From contig NC_063049.1 of the NCBI RefSeq assembly GCF_018812025.1, forward strand, positions 19,336,651 through 19,400,650: a stretch of 64,000 nt of DNA, written 5' to 3'. The notes beneath the pieces were generated by a model. It had not been told where the DNA came from. It did not search any database and saw only the letters and a list, made by a program, of their open reading frames with translations. This DNA is from Megalobrama amblycephala (taxonomy: Eukaryota; Chordata; Actinopteri; Cypriniformes; Xenocyprididae). Of the stretch, positions 44,704 to 56,431 are shown one piece after another (the stretch's first letter is position 1; each line of letters starts with the position of its first letter). A program made the position numbers and the translations under genes.

Positions 44704-45794
44704 GAACCCATGTGCAGCTTTATTCCAAATAAACGTGAACCAATAAACAAAGACTTGGCTTGGCTTGGCTTTCAGTCATTTTTATGTGTTATAGCAATAC
44801 CTAAATTTTGTTTGAAAAAAGCACAAGTAGACAATTCAATTTTGTTAAAGTCTCGCCAATTTATCTCAAATGGTACTACAGCTGTTGACCGTATTCATCA
44901 AGAATGTGACTTCTTCTAGAGAGAAGAGCCAATCAATGACTATTTTGTACAAGAGGCCCATCAGAGAGGTCAGAGAGGTGGGCACGCTGGCACAGGCGCT
45001 ATGAAAGAGACAGGCATGAGAGAGAGTGAGGCAGAGGGCAGGGAACCGTTGTGTCAAATGAAGTCCTGGCCGTAACTGTCCGCCATGTGATAAACAGAGG
45101 TCTTACCATGGCATTGGCCACCAAATTACTGTAACTCAACCCTGTCTAGAAAGGTCAACTGCAGCATCAAGTCTCTATGCAGTACAGTACAGTGGTAAAC
45201 CATAAATGTATTAGAGTACATTAGTTCAAGTACTTTATACCCAGTTCTTTCTACTGTCACAATTAACAGAAAACCACAGGCTTATATTTGTTAATAAACC
45301 TTTTGATGACACGTGGATGGATGTTACAGGCATTGTGGGTTTTATGTCAATTTGGTTTGGTAACATAAGCATTTTCAGTATTGTGGTGACTTTTTATTAC
45401 AATAATGCAACATCTTGCATTCGCAACCTCTTAAAATGTGTAAATTGCATTGTTTGCTATTGAACTAATTGTCTAAATTGAATGAAAATTATTTTGATGT
45501 GTTTCAGTGATTAAACCAAATCTTGACATTAACATGATTTGAAAACAGCAACTGAATGAAAATGAATATTTGCAACCATAAAGCAAACTCAGAAGCAGGT
45601 TTTGAATGGTTTGTTTTCGTCCAGGACTGCGTCTTGTAGAAGTTTCTCTGAGCAAACTGAGAAATGAAGGTTTCAGAGTTGAGACAAGCTTCTTCATTAA
45701 CTGGGTGTGGGAAATTATAGGAATGAACTCATAAATAAATGAAAATACTGAGGATCTAAAGTATTGTTATGATATTATAAAAAAAGAATCATGA
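44704..45794. other. Gene-free unique DNA
   Basis: No transposon ends or supported genes recognised. Confidence 0.4.
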
Positions 45795-45796
45795 TA

Positions 45797-46202
45797 CACT
45801 ACCGTTCAAAAGTTTGGAGTTGGTAAGATTTTTTTTTTAATGTTTTTGAAAAAGACGACTCTTATGCTCACCAAGTCTGAATTTATTTGATCAAAAATAT
45901 ACAGTAATATTGTTGAAAATTACTATGATTTTAATATACTTTAAAATGTAATTTATTCCTGTGATGGCAAAGCTGAATTTTCAGCATCATTACTCCAGTC
46001 TTCAGTGTCACATGATCCTTTTTTCAAGAGTTGTTGATGAATAGAAATTTCAAAATAACAGCATTTATTTGAAACAGAAATCTTTTGTAACATTATAAAT
46101 TTCTTTGCTGTCACTTTTGCTCAATTGAATACATCTTGATAAAAAAAAAAAAAAATAACACCAAAGACCACGTTACTGACACCAAACTTTTCAATGGTAG
46201 TG
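45797..46202 (+). mobile_element. Tc1-type MITE, complete copy
   Basis: Ends CACTACCGTTCAAAAGTTTG and AAACTTTTCAATGGTAGTG are flanked by TA (45795-45796, 46203-46204). Internal order matches the other copies here: GCTCACCAAGTCTGA, TTATTCCTGTGATGGCAAAG, GTGTCACATGATCCTT, CATTATAAATTTCTTTGCTG. A poly-A run lies at 46140-46155. Non-coding. Confidence 0.88.
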
Positions 46203-46204
46203 TA

Positions 46205-47776
46205 TATTAATATGAATGTATCAGCACAAGACTGATTCAGTAGTTTTTTTTTTTTTTTTTTTTTTTTTTCATTACCAATTGTTAAAATACTGTAAGAATC
46301 CATGTACAGTAATTGGAAACAATGGGCAATTAGCATTACTCAAATAAGCAATGAAAATGAGCAACTTCAGTACAGAAGAAACAGACAATGAGATAAACCA
46401 TATTAACATTTGTGAGTTACCATGGAGACCGCATCAAGACCATGTTTCCTATGTTCATCGTCCATGGCGACATTTTGACCATGACACATTAATCAGCAGC
46501 TCTGATGACTCTCTTGGAGATTAGCAGCCAGTCGGCCAATTACGGTAAAGCTTTCAATCTGACAATTACACTAATGGTGTGGGCAGCTTTGTCTGCCTGG
46601 TAGCGGCAGCGGCACAAAGTCTCCGTGCTAAGGGTCTGATGGATTCAGGGTGTGATCCGAGGGCTATTTTCACACTCTCTAATCATCAAGGGACTGATTG
46701 TTTTGGCTTAGTCCAGTCGCAGAGCCCCCTCCCCCCATTAGCTCGGAGACTTACATTGAGGCGCTCGCGCACTGACTGACCTTCTCCTACTTCCTGTGAT
46801 GTGATACGATGTGACATCCAAGTATGTCCCCTGGACAGAGCCTCCGCTCTGAGTGCTGTTGGGTGCGCTTCTATGTCGAGCACTCGTCATGAGATTGACC
46901 CTGCACTCCACATTTCTTATGGTGTCCACTCCATCCCGACAGCTTCGGGAGGTTGAAGGGCAACGTTTCATTGACAGGAAAAGATATTAGAACACCAAGA
47001 AGGTTGAACCTCCTTCACACTCAACTGTCTGATTTTCTTGAGGTGGTCTGTTGGAAATTTTTTGATATCAGACGGCGTGTAACGGTTGAATTAAACACAT
47101 TTTACACCTTCTCACTAGGGCTGTGTACAGTTGTGGCATATCTGAGTGCAATGGAGTGTGTTAGGAGTGAATGTTAAAATTTCCCTGCCCTGGCTCTGGC
47201 CAAGAGACATGAGTCACCCTATTGGAAATCAATGAAACCACTGGCATTTAAAATGAGGCTTGATGAAATGTGTGAAGTGGCCAAGAAAAAGGAAATGAAT
47301 TGATCCAGGAAAGTAAGCATATTGACAGCTGAAAGTCACAAGATGTGCTTCTTGTATGGCTGTCTGCACGGCTTCTGTCTGCCTCAGAAGGCCTGCTGGT
47401 GCTGAGCAGGTCTCCCTAACAGATACTAATGGCAAATGAGTCAGAAAAATGCTTCTTTGCCTTGAATGCACGAACAGTCTTGCTATTAGGGGTGTAAAAA
47501 TGCATTGATTATATAATGTAATCATCGATTATGATGACTGTAATAATACCCAATGTGTCTCATAGCACACAGGTATGGAACACAAAAGGAAACAAATGCA
47601 CTTTAAATCCTGCCGAGTTCAGATTTCTTCATCATTAAAATTCCATGCATCCATTTGAGCGAAGTAAGTTAACTGTTACTTTTGCATCTTATTATACATA
47701 TTCTGGAATATTTGGAGAATATGTGGTTTAACAGACATTGACTGCATTATTTCTTGATTTTATGACCCTGCTTGAT
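46205..47776. other. Gene-free unique block
   Basis: Poly-T at 46242-46269. The part 46500-47000 is GC-balanced with overlapping frames on both strands (65-77 codons) but no splice-bounded exon; a candidate conserved element. Near 47487-47545 GGGGTGTAAAAATGCATTGA and TGTAATCATCGATTATG look like a fragment of a dispersed repeat. Confidence 0.4.
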
Positions 47777-47780
47777 TTAA

Positions 47781-48353
47781 AGGATTAGTTCACTTTCAAA
47801 TGAAAATTAGCCCAAGCTTTTCTCACCCTCAAGCCATCCTAGGTGTATATGACTTTCTTCTTTCTGATGAACACAATCGGAGAAATATTAATAAATATCC
47901 TGACGTATCCGAGCTTTATAATGGCAGTGAGCAGGATCAACGAGTATGAGCTGAAGAAAGTTTTTCCATCCACATCCATCATAAACGTGTACTTAAAACG
48001 ACTCTGGGGGGTTAATAAAGTTCCTCAGAAGCGAAGTGATGCATTTGTGTAAAAAAAAATCCATATTTATCAAGTTATGAAGTAAAATATCTAGCTTCCG
48101 CCGGACTGCCTTCCGTATTCTACTTACGAGGAAAGTGTAAACTGGCGTTGTGTCAGTTACTCTTTTTCCGTAAGTTGAATAGGGAAGGTGTAGGACGTAG
48201 CATAAGCTTTTTGAACTGCAAGAGTTTTAAACTTTCTTTGTACGTTGAATACGGAAGGCGGTCTAGCAGAAGCTAGATATTTTACTTGTTAAATATGGAT
48301 ATTTTTTATACACAAAAGCATTACTTCTCTTCAGAAGGCCTTTATTAACCCCC
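47781..48353. mobile_element. TTAA MITE with AGGATTAGTTCACTTTC end, right end lost
   Basis: TTAA (47777-47780) precedes AGGATTAGTTCACTTTCAAA. Internal blocks such as CTAGGTGTATATGACTTTCT and GCAGTGAGCAGGATCAACGA are familiar from fish foldback repeats. The centre folds: GGGGGGTTAATAAAG (about 48005) against CTTTATTAACCCCCC (about 48340), and ATATCTAGCTTC against GAAGCTAGATAT. The right terminal repeat is missing. Confidence 0.65.
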
Positions 48354-49809
48354 CATTTAAAGTCCTCCATCACATGATATGCAAATCTATTGATTTGTCA
48401 TCACAGTTACACTTTTTCTTAACAATATTTTTAGAAAAATTATGAATCGTTGCAAAATAATCAAACCTGATCAGATCAAATCTAGACCCTCTTTCAGATT
48501 TCACGATCCATTGCCATGACAAGAAAAGAATCATAACTGAGTCTCATTGTCGAAATAAATAAGGCAAACAGCTTAATTCACTTTAGTTCTGGATGTATAA
48601 GGGCAACTATTACCAGTGCTGAATAAAACATACTCCATCACAGACATACTAGGCAGAAGTATCGAAGACTGTTGCATTGCACGATGGGTAGTGATCAGTA
48701 AGAGACAGTAATCTACAGAGCTCTCAGCAGGGGGTGCTGAACTTACACTATGTGGGCGTGTGATCAGTTTGAGACTCTTCATCTGAAGCCCTTTGAGATG
48801 CAGGAAGTGTTCTCTGTCACAGGAGGAGACAGGAACAAGTGCTCTGCTGGCAGTATACGTTCACCGGCACCATAAATCTAAACTCGCCGTTTAGCACTAA
48901 CGATTCTCATTTTAGCATCTGTTTTTGTTCAAGAGCTTCTCTTGTTTGTCACGTTCTCCAAAACTTTGACAACAACTGTCAAAAACTATATTCAAATGTA
49001 GGCCTGAGTGTTGTTACCCAATGTTATTAAGCTAATGGGTCTTTTCACTAGTGCCTTTCATTTCAAACAAAAATTCATGCTATTTCACATTGGTATTCAT
49101 TTAGAAAAGTGTTGAAGAGTTGCAGAGAGTTGGTCTTGGAGGTTCATAGCCGTCTCCCAGACTGACAAGATGACAGCTGTATGGGCTATTTTCAGCTGCT
49201 CATTTTAAATAGATGATCTCTCTGAGTGTTTGAGACTTAATGGCCATTAAAAGCTTATGATCACTTAATATGTCAGCCATTAGCCTTTGTGGGTGTGTTA
49301 ACTGCTATAAATTGCCTAGGACTCTTGAAGAATACAGAGGAATTTTATTTTCTGGCATGAAGTTTAAAACACATCTGGGGAAACTTGTGCACATGTGTTG
49401 TATATTCTCAGTCATATGCACATAATAGTTACATAAATGTCTAATTATTGTGCCGAAGAATAGCGTCCCTATAAATGGAGAGAAGTGCTTTATGTTTTTT
49501 TAGCTTTAGGTCAGAGTTCCCATATGGTTTAGGCGAAAATTGATTCAGGGAACATTTCCCATTTGGACTTAACACTGTGCCATTTCAGCTTAACTGGGAA
49601 CAATCTTCTCAACCCATTTAAATTGAGCTGCTGAGCATAGCCAGTAATTCATTATCAAAATTCATTAGCATCCAACCAAATCCAAACGTGATTTGCCCGC
49701 TGTTTGCATTTTCACAAAGCAGGTGGCTTGCTTGGAACGGCACAATATTTTCCTCACTATTCCTTCGTTTCATTTGCTAGGTTTCATTATGCAAATTTTG
49801 AATTTGCGC
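48354..49809. other. Gene-free unique block
   Basis: No recognised repeats; 49140-49330 (for example GCCATTAAAAGCTTATGATC and ACTGCTATAAATTGCCTAGG) reads as candidate conserved non-coding DNA. No supported gene. Confidence 0.38.
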
Positions 49810-49813
49810 TTAA

Positions 49814-50340
49814 GGGATTAGTTCACTCAAAAATGAAAATTCTGTCATTAATTACTCACCCTCGTGTCGTGCCACACTGATAAGACCTTCGTTCATCTTC
49901 GGAACACAAATTAAGATATTTTTAATAAAATCCGATGGCTCGGTGAGGCCTGCATCGCTATCAAGACAATTTACACTTTCAATGCCCAGAAAGCTACTAA
50001 AGACATTATTTAAAACAGTTCATGTGACTGCAGTGTTCAACCTTAATATTATAAAGCGACGAAAATACTTTTTGTGTGCCCAAAAAAACCTAAATAACGA
50101 ATGTATTCAACAATATCTATAGTGATGGGCGATTTCAAAACACTGCTTTATGAAGCTTCTAAGCTTTACGAATCATTTATTTCAAATCAGAGGTTTGGAG
50201 CGTGAAACTCACATGATTTCAGTAAACGAGGCTTCGTTACGTCATAAGTGTTTCGAAATTTCAGTGGTTCACATGACTTTGACAGTTTGATTCACTCTCT
50301 GAACCTCTGATTCGAAACAAAAGATTCGTGAAGTGTAAGG
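49814..50340. mobile_element. TTAA foldback MITE, family C, truncated on the right
   Basis: TTAA (49810-49813) then AGGGATTAGTTCACTC, ATTACTCACCCTCGTG and CCTTCGTTCATCTTCGGAAC in the usual order, across the fold centre (GAGGCTTCGTTACGTCATAA) to CTGATTCGAAACAAAAGATT. The outer right arm is absent. Confidence 0.82.
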
Positions 50341-50407
50341 TTTATAGTAATTTACTATATTATGAGAGCAGTGTCCATTTCCAGTTAGAAGTCTTTGAAT
50401 GCATTAA

Positions 50408-51227
50408 CCCTTAAATGCATGACTGTTTCGCCAATCATTCTTACATATTCGGGTCTTTATCGACCCAGATCTATATCTAACACGGAAGGATATCTACCTG
50501 TCGTGATAATATAAAACTCCTCTGATATTAGAGTAACACTTACAGAAGAATAAAATAAATCGTATTTTGTTACCTTTTGGAGCTTGAAAGGGCTCCGTTT
50601 GAGCAGATGTTTTATGCCATCATCACTGTCCTCGTCAGAGCTCATTTCCCAGTAAATACAGCAAATAATGGGCTAGTTTTATGTTTGAGGTCACGAATAT
50701 GAGTCCATTCGTAATCTCAAACATATTCTCAGAACTGTATAATTTTCAACATCTTCAAAATCAATATTTCGATCGCTAACAGCTTCACCAGATTCATCCT
50801 GTAACAGTTACAGTCATATTTGATTGCGTTCAGTACTCGCTCTGCAGTAAATCGCTGAGCCATATCATGTTTTTCTTATTATTTCGTTTTCTGTCTGAAT
50901 GAGTCGTCACTTCAGCATTGTGTTTCAGACATTGCCACCTTGTGGAATAAAGGTAAATTGCACTTATTCTGTCATCTAAGATTCAATTATTGTCGTGCAG
51001 AAAAAATATACGTACACTCATACACACCTCAGGTCGTTTGCGACCCTATACAATTTTTACAAAAAGGAATACAAAAATAGGCATTCTTTTATAATTTTAT
51101 GATTTTTTTTTTCTTGTTATATTCTTTATAATGAATTGATTGAGGAATACCAAGAAGGTTGATGTCTAACTTTAAAAAATGAACGAGGAGGAGGGTAGTG
51201 AATGCATACGAGGTATGCATTTAAGGG
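50408..51227 (-). mobile_element. piggyBac-like element with possible first exon
   Basis: TTAA (50404-50407, 51228-51231) flanks perfect 13-bp inverted ends CCCTTAAATGCAT. The 820-bp body holds, on the minus strand, an ATG at 50645 opening an acidic reading frame that faces the left end, with about 580 bp upstream to the right end. This layout fits a piggyBac gene whose body was deleted after its first exon. Confidence 0.8.
50574..50645 (-). pseudogene. Candidate first exon of a piggyBac-like gene
   Basis: Read on the minus strand, ATG at 50645 opens 24 codons beginning MSSDEDSDDGIKHLL and ending FKLQK, followed immediately by GTAACA, a possible splice donor, in phase 0. A purine sits at -3 of the ATG. 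Acidic Ser/Asp/Glu-rich N termini are usual in piggyBac transposases. Without a splice the frame continues to 62 codons and stops. The rest of the gene is absent before the left end at 50408. Acidic peptides of this length can arise by chance, so this is tentative. Confidence 0.4.
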
Positions 51228-51231
51228 TTAA

Positions 51232-52654
51232 ACCAAGATTTTTGGTTTGTAACCGTGCTGTGCCAAACCAAGCTAATGTGGAAATATAACTGGAACCGTT
51301 CATTACCGTTCTTAGAACTGTTCAACTCGACGGTGGAAAAGCGGCTAAAGAAAGTTTTTAAAATCATTTGTTCACTGTCCTTGGTAATGAGCGGATGGTG
51401 TGGATCTTTTAAAAGAGAGCTGATGTGACATTTCTTCCTTGGGCAATCCACAGCATTAACCTGATGAGCGAGCCAAGCACACACACTTTTTCTTTTTCCT
51501 TCTCATTTCTTCCTTTTCTTCTTCCAAACCTCCCCTCTCTCCCTCTCTCATCTCTACCCTCATATTTCATGCTCATCCACTAATAAGAGTTGTAAGGTTA
51601 ATGTCAGTGTGGAACGCTTGCCTTATATGAAAACAAATGAACAGGTACACAGCGTATTGAGGCTCATTTTTCCACCCACTGAGTTTTTCTTTTCAAGCAC
51701 AAACTTTGTTCTTATCTCACAAGGGAGATGGATATATCCTCCCGCTCCTCTTCCAGAATAAAAGCTAAAGAAAAAAGGTTCAAACACCTTTTGTTGGCAT
51801 TACCATTAACACTTTGAGTAGGGAGGTTCATTAGAGGCTGCGAAACATCTTTTAAATGGATGTGCTGATAGTGACATCATGGAGACTTTGAATTGACAAG
51901 CTGTACATTTTTGTTTTGGAAAGGCTCTCGGCCTGTTATTCATTGGGTGCTGCTTATTTCTCTGTTCTGATTTCAGTCTGTTGTAGCCCATGTTTGAACT
52001 GACGGTGAGCCCTGGGCCTCCAGAGATACTCCCTCATCATTCCTACTGAAAAACAAACAGCCTGAGGGAGAAACACCATGCTTTTAGCCCGCAGGGCAGC
52101 CGATAGCATCAGCGGTGCGGTTGTTCGTGCCGGGGTCTGGGGCCTGGCTGAGGCGGAGGGACTATCATGAGGGTTGGCAGTCAGCCCTCCCCTGCCCCTC
52201 TGCTCAGTGATCTCGGCCAGTCAGAAAGTGTGTGTCGGCACCAGAGAGAGGGAGATAAGGGCTTCCCATACCCTTACAGATTAAACAGGGGGATTAACCT
52301 CTCCTTCCTCCACCAGTCCTTATCTGCCCCCATCCCCCACCCCCCCCACCACCTCTCCGTCTCCACCAACATTTGCCACCATAAATTTAAAAAGGTGTCA
52401 TGATGGGCATAATGATGTTCTTTAACGCAGGATAACTTGGATTTGAAACAGAAAAAAAACACTAGTGTACATACAGGGCCAAAAAATTTTTTACCAGCCA
52501 TGACACAAAAACAGGCAGCTAAGACACCAAAATTTTAGATTGTCCTTTGTTGTTTGGTTAACATTAAAAACACAGACAGTAGCAGGATTATTAGGACGCT
52601 GTCACTTTAAGACCAAATGCAAACACGGATCATGTGTTTTGTGTTTGCGTTAAT
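51232..52654. other. Gene-free unique block
   Basis: Includes a C/T-rich tract at about 51487-51556. 51800-52400 is GC-richer and repeat-free (for example TCAGCGGTGCGGTTGTTCG), a candidate conserved element, with a C-run at 52330-52350. No supported gene. Confidence 0.38.
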
Positions 52655-52658
52655 TTAA

Positions 52659-53304
52659 AGGGTTAGTTTACCCAAAACTGAAAATTCTGTCATTAATTAA
52701 TCACCCTCGTGTCGTTTCACACCCGTAAGACGTTTGTTCATCTTCGGAGCACAAATTAAGATATTTTTGATAAAATCTGTTGGCTCAGAGAGGCCTCTAT
52801 TGCCAGCAAGATAATTAACACTTTCAGATGCCCAGAAAGCTACTAAAGACATATTTAAAACAGTTCATGTGACTGCAGTGGTTCAACCTTAATATTATAA
52901 AGTGACGATAATACTTTTTCTGCGGCAAAAAAAACAAAATAACGACTTTTCAACAATATCTAGTAATGGCTGATTTCAAAACACTGCTTCAAATCTTTAT
53001 GAATCTTTTGTTTCGAATTAGTTTTTCGGAGTGCCAAAGTCACGTGATTTCAGTAAACGAGGCTTCGTTACGTCATAAGTGTTTCAGAATTTCAATAGTT
53101 CAGGTGACTTTGGCAATTTGATACACGATCCGAACTACTGATTTGAAACAATAGAGGTGGCAATGGAGGCCTCACTGAGCAATCAGATTTTATCAAAAAT
53201 ATCTTAATTTGTTTTCTGAAGATGAACGAAGGTCTTACGGGTGTGGAACGACATGAGGGTGAGTAATTAATGACAGAATTTTCATTTTTGGGTGAACTAA
53301 CCTT
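52659..53304. mobile_element. TTAA foldback MITE, family C, full palindrome
   Basis: TTAA (52655-52658, 53305-53308) flanks AGGGTTAGTTTACCC and GGGTGAACTAACCT. The arms are inverted copies throughout: GTTCATCTTCGGAGCACAAA against TTTTCTGAAGATGAACGAAG, and GGCTCAGAGAGGCCTCTATTG against AATGGAGGCCTCACTGAGC. It folds at about 53040-53100. 646 bp, non-coding; the clearest complete copy in the window. Confidence 0.9.
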
Positions 53305-53308
53305 TTAA

Positions 53309-53762
53309 GACATAACCAACTATGTTTAGGATACTCACCGAGACAGGCGTTTTTTTTTTTTTTTTTTTTACATAATTTTGAGTGAATTTGTCCATTGAAG
53401 CACAGGAAGGCATGAAAGAGAGCTCAACTTTGGACGCTGTCTGAGAGATGTGGCTTTCAGTTAGCACTTTAAACATCCTACACAGCGCGTGAGTAACAAA
53501 TTCTCTTTGATGAGTTCTAGCGCTTGAATCTTTACATTGGAAAGGCTGAAACATTTGTGATCACGAAGCACTGACCCGTCAACTGTACAGAGAGTAGTTC
53601 ACGTTTGTTCACATTCATGTTGTCACAACCATTGCATTGTTAGAATTAAAAAAATTGTTACTGGCCAACTGGTGACTGACACCGTTTCATTCACTTGCCA
53701 ACGTAGATTTTTAGTCATATCTGGTGCTTGGCTAGTGTTAATTTTAGGCCCTGTGTACACAT
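53309..53762. other. Gene-free unique DNA with poly-T
   Basis: Poly-T at 53349-53369. Nothing else recognised. Confidence 0.4.
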
Positions 53763-54550
53763 ATTACACTTTACAGTAAAGTTTCATTTTTTTAACATTA
53801 GTTAACTACATTTCAGACAGGGCCATTTTGGCAAGTTACTTGAGTTTATTGAAACACAATTTATCTTTGGTGGTATGGTTCCTTATGGGGGTTCTTGCTC
53901 CAAAATTAATTGAACATACAAGAGCTTTAACATTAACCCCCCGAAACCTTCAGCTTGGAAATACATAGACAATTAAGACACTTAGTAATGCCTTTAAAAG
54001 CGAACAGTGGTAATCGTGTAGATGTGGCAGTGGGACGTCTATACTGTAGCTTGGTTATGAGGATGAGTGTCTCTCAGCAGTGAGGTCCATGCCAGCTAGG
54101 ACTTGAAAGTCTTAGTAATATGAAACATATACTCATACATATACAAATATGTTCATGCTTATAATGGGGAGGGAGGGTTGCAAGCAGTTTGAGCATACTT
54201 ACCAAGCAAGTAATGCCACATATATATGTCCCATGTCTAATAGGAGAATGGTAGTGATTGGAGTGATTTTGGCAGCACTGTGCCTACGTGGCCTGACTGA
54301 ACTAATGCTGCGCTCGATTAGTTAACATGAACTAACAATTAACAACTGATAATGCGTTTACTGGCGCAAGGGCGGGACAACCTGTCAATCACATGAGATC
54401 ACAGTAGTAGTAAACCACAACAGACATTTCATTAGACTATCATAACTTCCATTTCATGCCAACTTTAATGCACTGTGAAGAGTGAACTAACATGAACAAG
54501 AACATTTTTTATTAACTAACATTAACAATGACTAATAGTAAAGTGTTACC
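53763..54550. mobile_element. hAT-type MITE with an internal insertion
   Basis: Left part ATTACACTTTACAGTAAAGT then TTAACATTAGTTAACTACAT; right part TTAGTTAACATGAACTAACA, ATGCACTGTGAAGAG and TAACATTAACAATGACTAAT ending AGTAAAGTGTTACC. These belong to a common fish hAT MITE. Between about 53815 and 54320 unrelated sequence intervenes. The target duplication is not clean. Confidence 0.65.
53815..54320. other. Foreign segment inside the hAT-type MITE
   Basis: About 505 bp without recognisable ends; it begins TTCAGACAGGGCCATTTTGG. GCATACTTACC near 54195 recalls the 5' end of U1 RNA, but nothing else matches a snRNA. Confidence 0.4.
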
Positions 54551-55243
54551 CATATTAATATAATTAATTACAATAGTGATTACAAGAATAAATTGTAATT
54601 AAAAGCAGCCCCACAAGTAGTACATATCTACATACTAAGCACAAAAAAGGTCTGTTCTTGTTTTTAACTTCTAAGGAAAAACTGACTTCATGCAGAAGCA
54701 CTGGACATTGAATGTGTCTAAAATGACACATTTACTGAATTACAATAGTAATATCTATTTTTTTTCCATATTCACAAAATGCAATAACTTTGAGGATTCC
54801 AGTGCACATTTGAGTTATTCATGTTCAAAGTAATGAAGGTGCCGGCAGCTCCAGTAAATTGAGAATGTTATAACACTGTCCTCAGCAGTACCACCCTGAA
54901 GCCACTCGACTGAAATGATTTGTAGATATTTATTTATTTTACAGCCTCAAGGCTTTCCGCCATACCCTTAACCAAAGAGTCTGACTGCCCTTTTTAAAAA
55001 AAATCACTCTCATGTCTGCTGTGCAAAATGTTATCTGAAGTGAATTCACTGAAATTAAGTTATTGTTATTTACATAGTTCAGTTTATGATGTAGCCTGAG
55101 GTGGTCTGTGCTGCTATCATGAAGAGATACAGTGGCGTACTGTGTTTGGTGTGACTACACAGCAATAAAAGGAGATGTTCATATTAGGAACCTCTTTTTT
55201 TAGTTTAATTCATTTAATTAATCTAAATAAGTATTATAAGTAA
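54551..55243. other. Gene-free DNA
   Basis: AT-rich, no recognised features. Confidence 0.4.
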
Positions 55244-55790
55244 GTGCCCCTATGCTTTTTCACATATTACCTTCCATTCAGTGTATAATATAACTTTTTG
55301 AATGTTTGTGAATGTAAAAGGTTATTGTATCCTAAAAGAAAGGACCTGAAAGATTCTGAACTGCCGTAACGAGACGTCAGCATTTCCAGTTTGGCTTCCT
55401 GGTACATACCTACATAAAAATGCAACAGATTTCCATAATTCCAGCCTATGGTCTTTTTATTGGCTGCCTGCAAACAACATCTACATTGACCTGCCCTTAA
55501 ACACTTTTGATGTAGCTGAGGCCTGGGAAAGTTTGATTCATGTTGTCGTCATGTTGAGAAGACATTGTTTTCAGTGTCCACTTCGCATGCATTTCAAACG
55601 AATGAGGACTCATGCTGGAATTGTTACGGAAAAAAAACTATGCCATTATTACACTTCGTATCACTGTATATCATATTATGAGGAAGCCTCTGGAGCTGAA
55701 ATTCAGATCCTTGGATGGATGTAAATCTATTGTAGGGGACCTCCAAAACAAAATTAGGAACATTTAAAATAGCACAGTAATAGGGGCACT
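55244..55790 (+). mobile_element. TTAA MITE, family E, short copy
   Basis: AGTGCCCCTATGCTTTTTCA at the left and TAATAGGGGCACT|TTAA (55791-55794) at the right; the left target has decayed to GTAA. Same orientation and block order as 27344-28419. 547 bp, non-coding. Confidence 0.82.
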
Positions 55791-55794
55791 TTAA

Positions 55795-56075
55795 AGGGAT
55801 TGTTTACCCCCCACCACCCAAAAAATGAAAACTTTGTGTTCCACTGAAAAAAGTAATAGAATTTTGGAACAACAGGAGTGAGTAAATGATGTCAGTTTTC
55901 CTTTTTATACTTTAAGGGATAGTCTCCTGTCGTTCCAAATCTTTTGCAACACAAAGGGAGTTATTTTAAAATGTATCTTTATAAAAGATATCTAAAAATA
56001 TATCTGTTCTCATTATTTTTAATACAATGAAAGTCAATAGAGTCCAGTGTTTCTTGGATCCCATCCATTGTTAAA
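55795..56075. mobile_element. MITE remnants directly abutting family E
   Basis: AGGGATTGTTTACCCCCCACC shares its TTAA with the end of the previous element, and GTTCCAAATCTTTTGCAACA, ATACAATGAAAGTCAATAG and GTCCAGTGTTTCTTGGATCCC are fragments of a common fish foldback repeat. Confidence 0.5.
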
Positions 56076-56427
56076 AAAACAAGGGTAACAATGAACTAAT
56101 GGAACACTTTCAGCACGGCCTAAATACACAAGACAATAATTTACTATATGTTATGACTAAACAACAACAGTGAAAATAAAACTGGCAAATGGCCTAACAG
56201 TGCAATTGATTTAATTCAAGCCCCAGTGAAGAGGGCAAATGCAGCTGAAAAAAATAAACAAGTATATCGTTGTTTACTTTAAAAAATGATTCTTCAATAA
56301 GTAAACAATGCTAAAAGCATATAAGCATATACTTAAACTTGACTTATTTGTATTTTTTTTTATTTATATTATATTTTAGTAGATAGGCTGCACTGAGATG
56401 CATTAGCCACTTCCTAAAAATAAGATT
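56076..56427. other. Gene-free AT-rich DNA
   Basis: No recognised features. Confidence 0.4.
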
Positions 56428-56431
56428 TTAA

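Noticed and set aside
54190..54320. U1 snRNA-like copy (GCATACTTACC)
   Set aside because: Only the first ten bases resemble U1; the rest does not match its stem-loops or Sm site.
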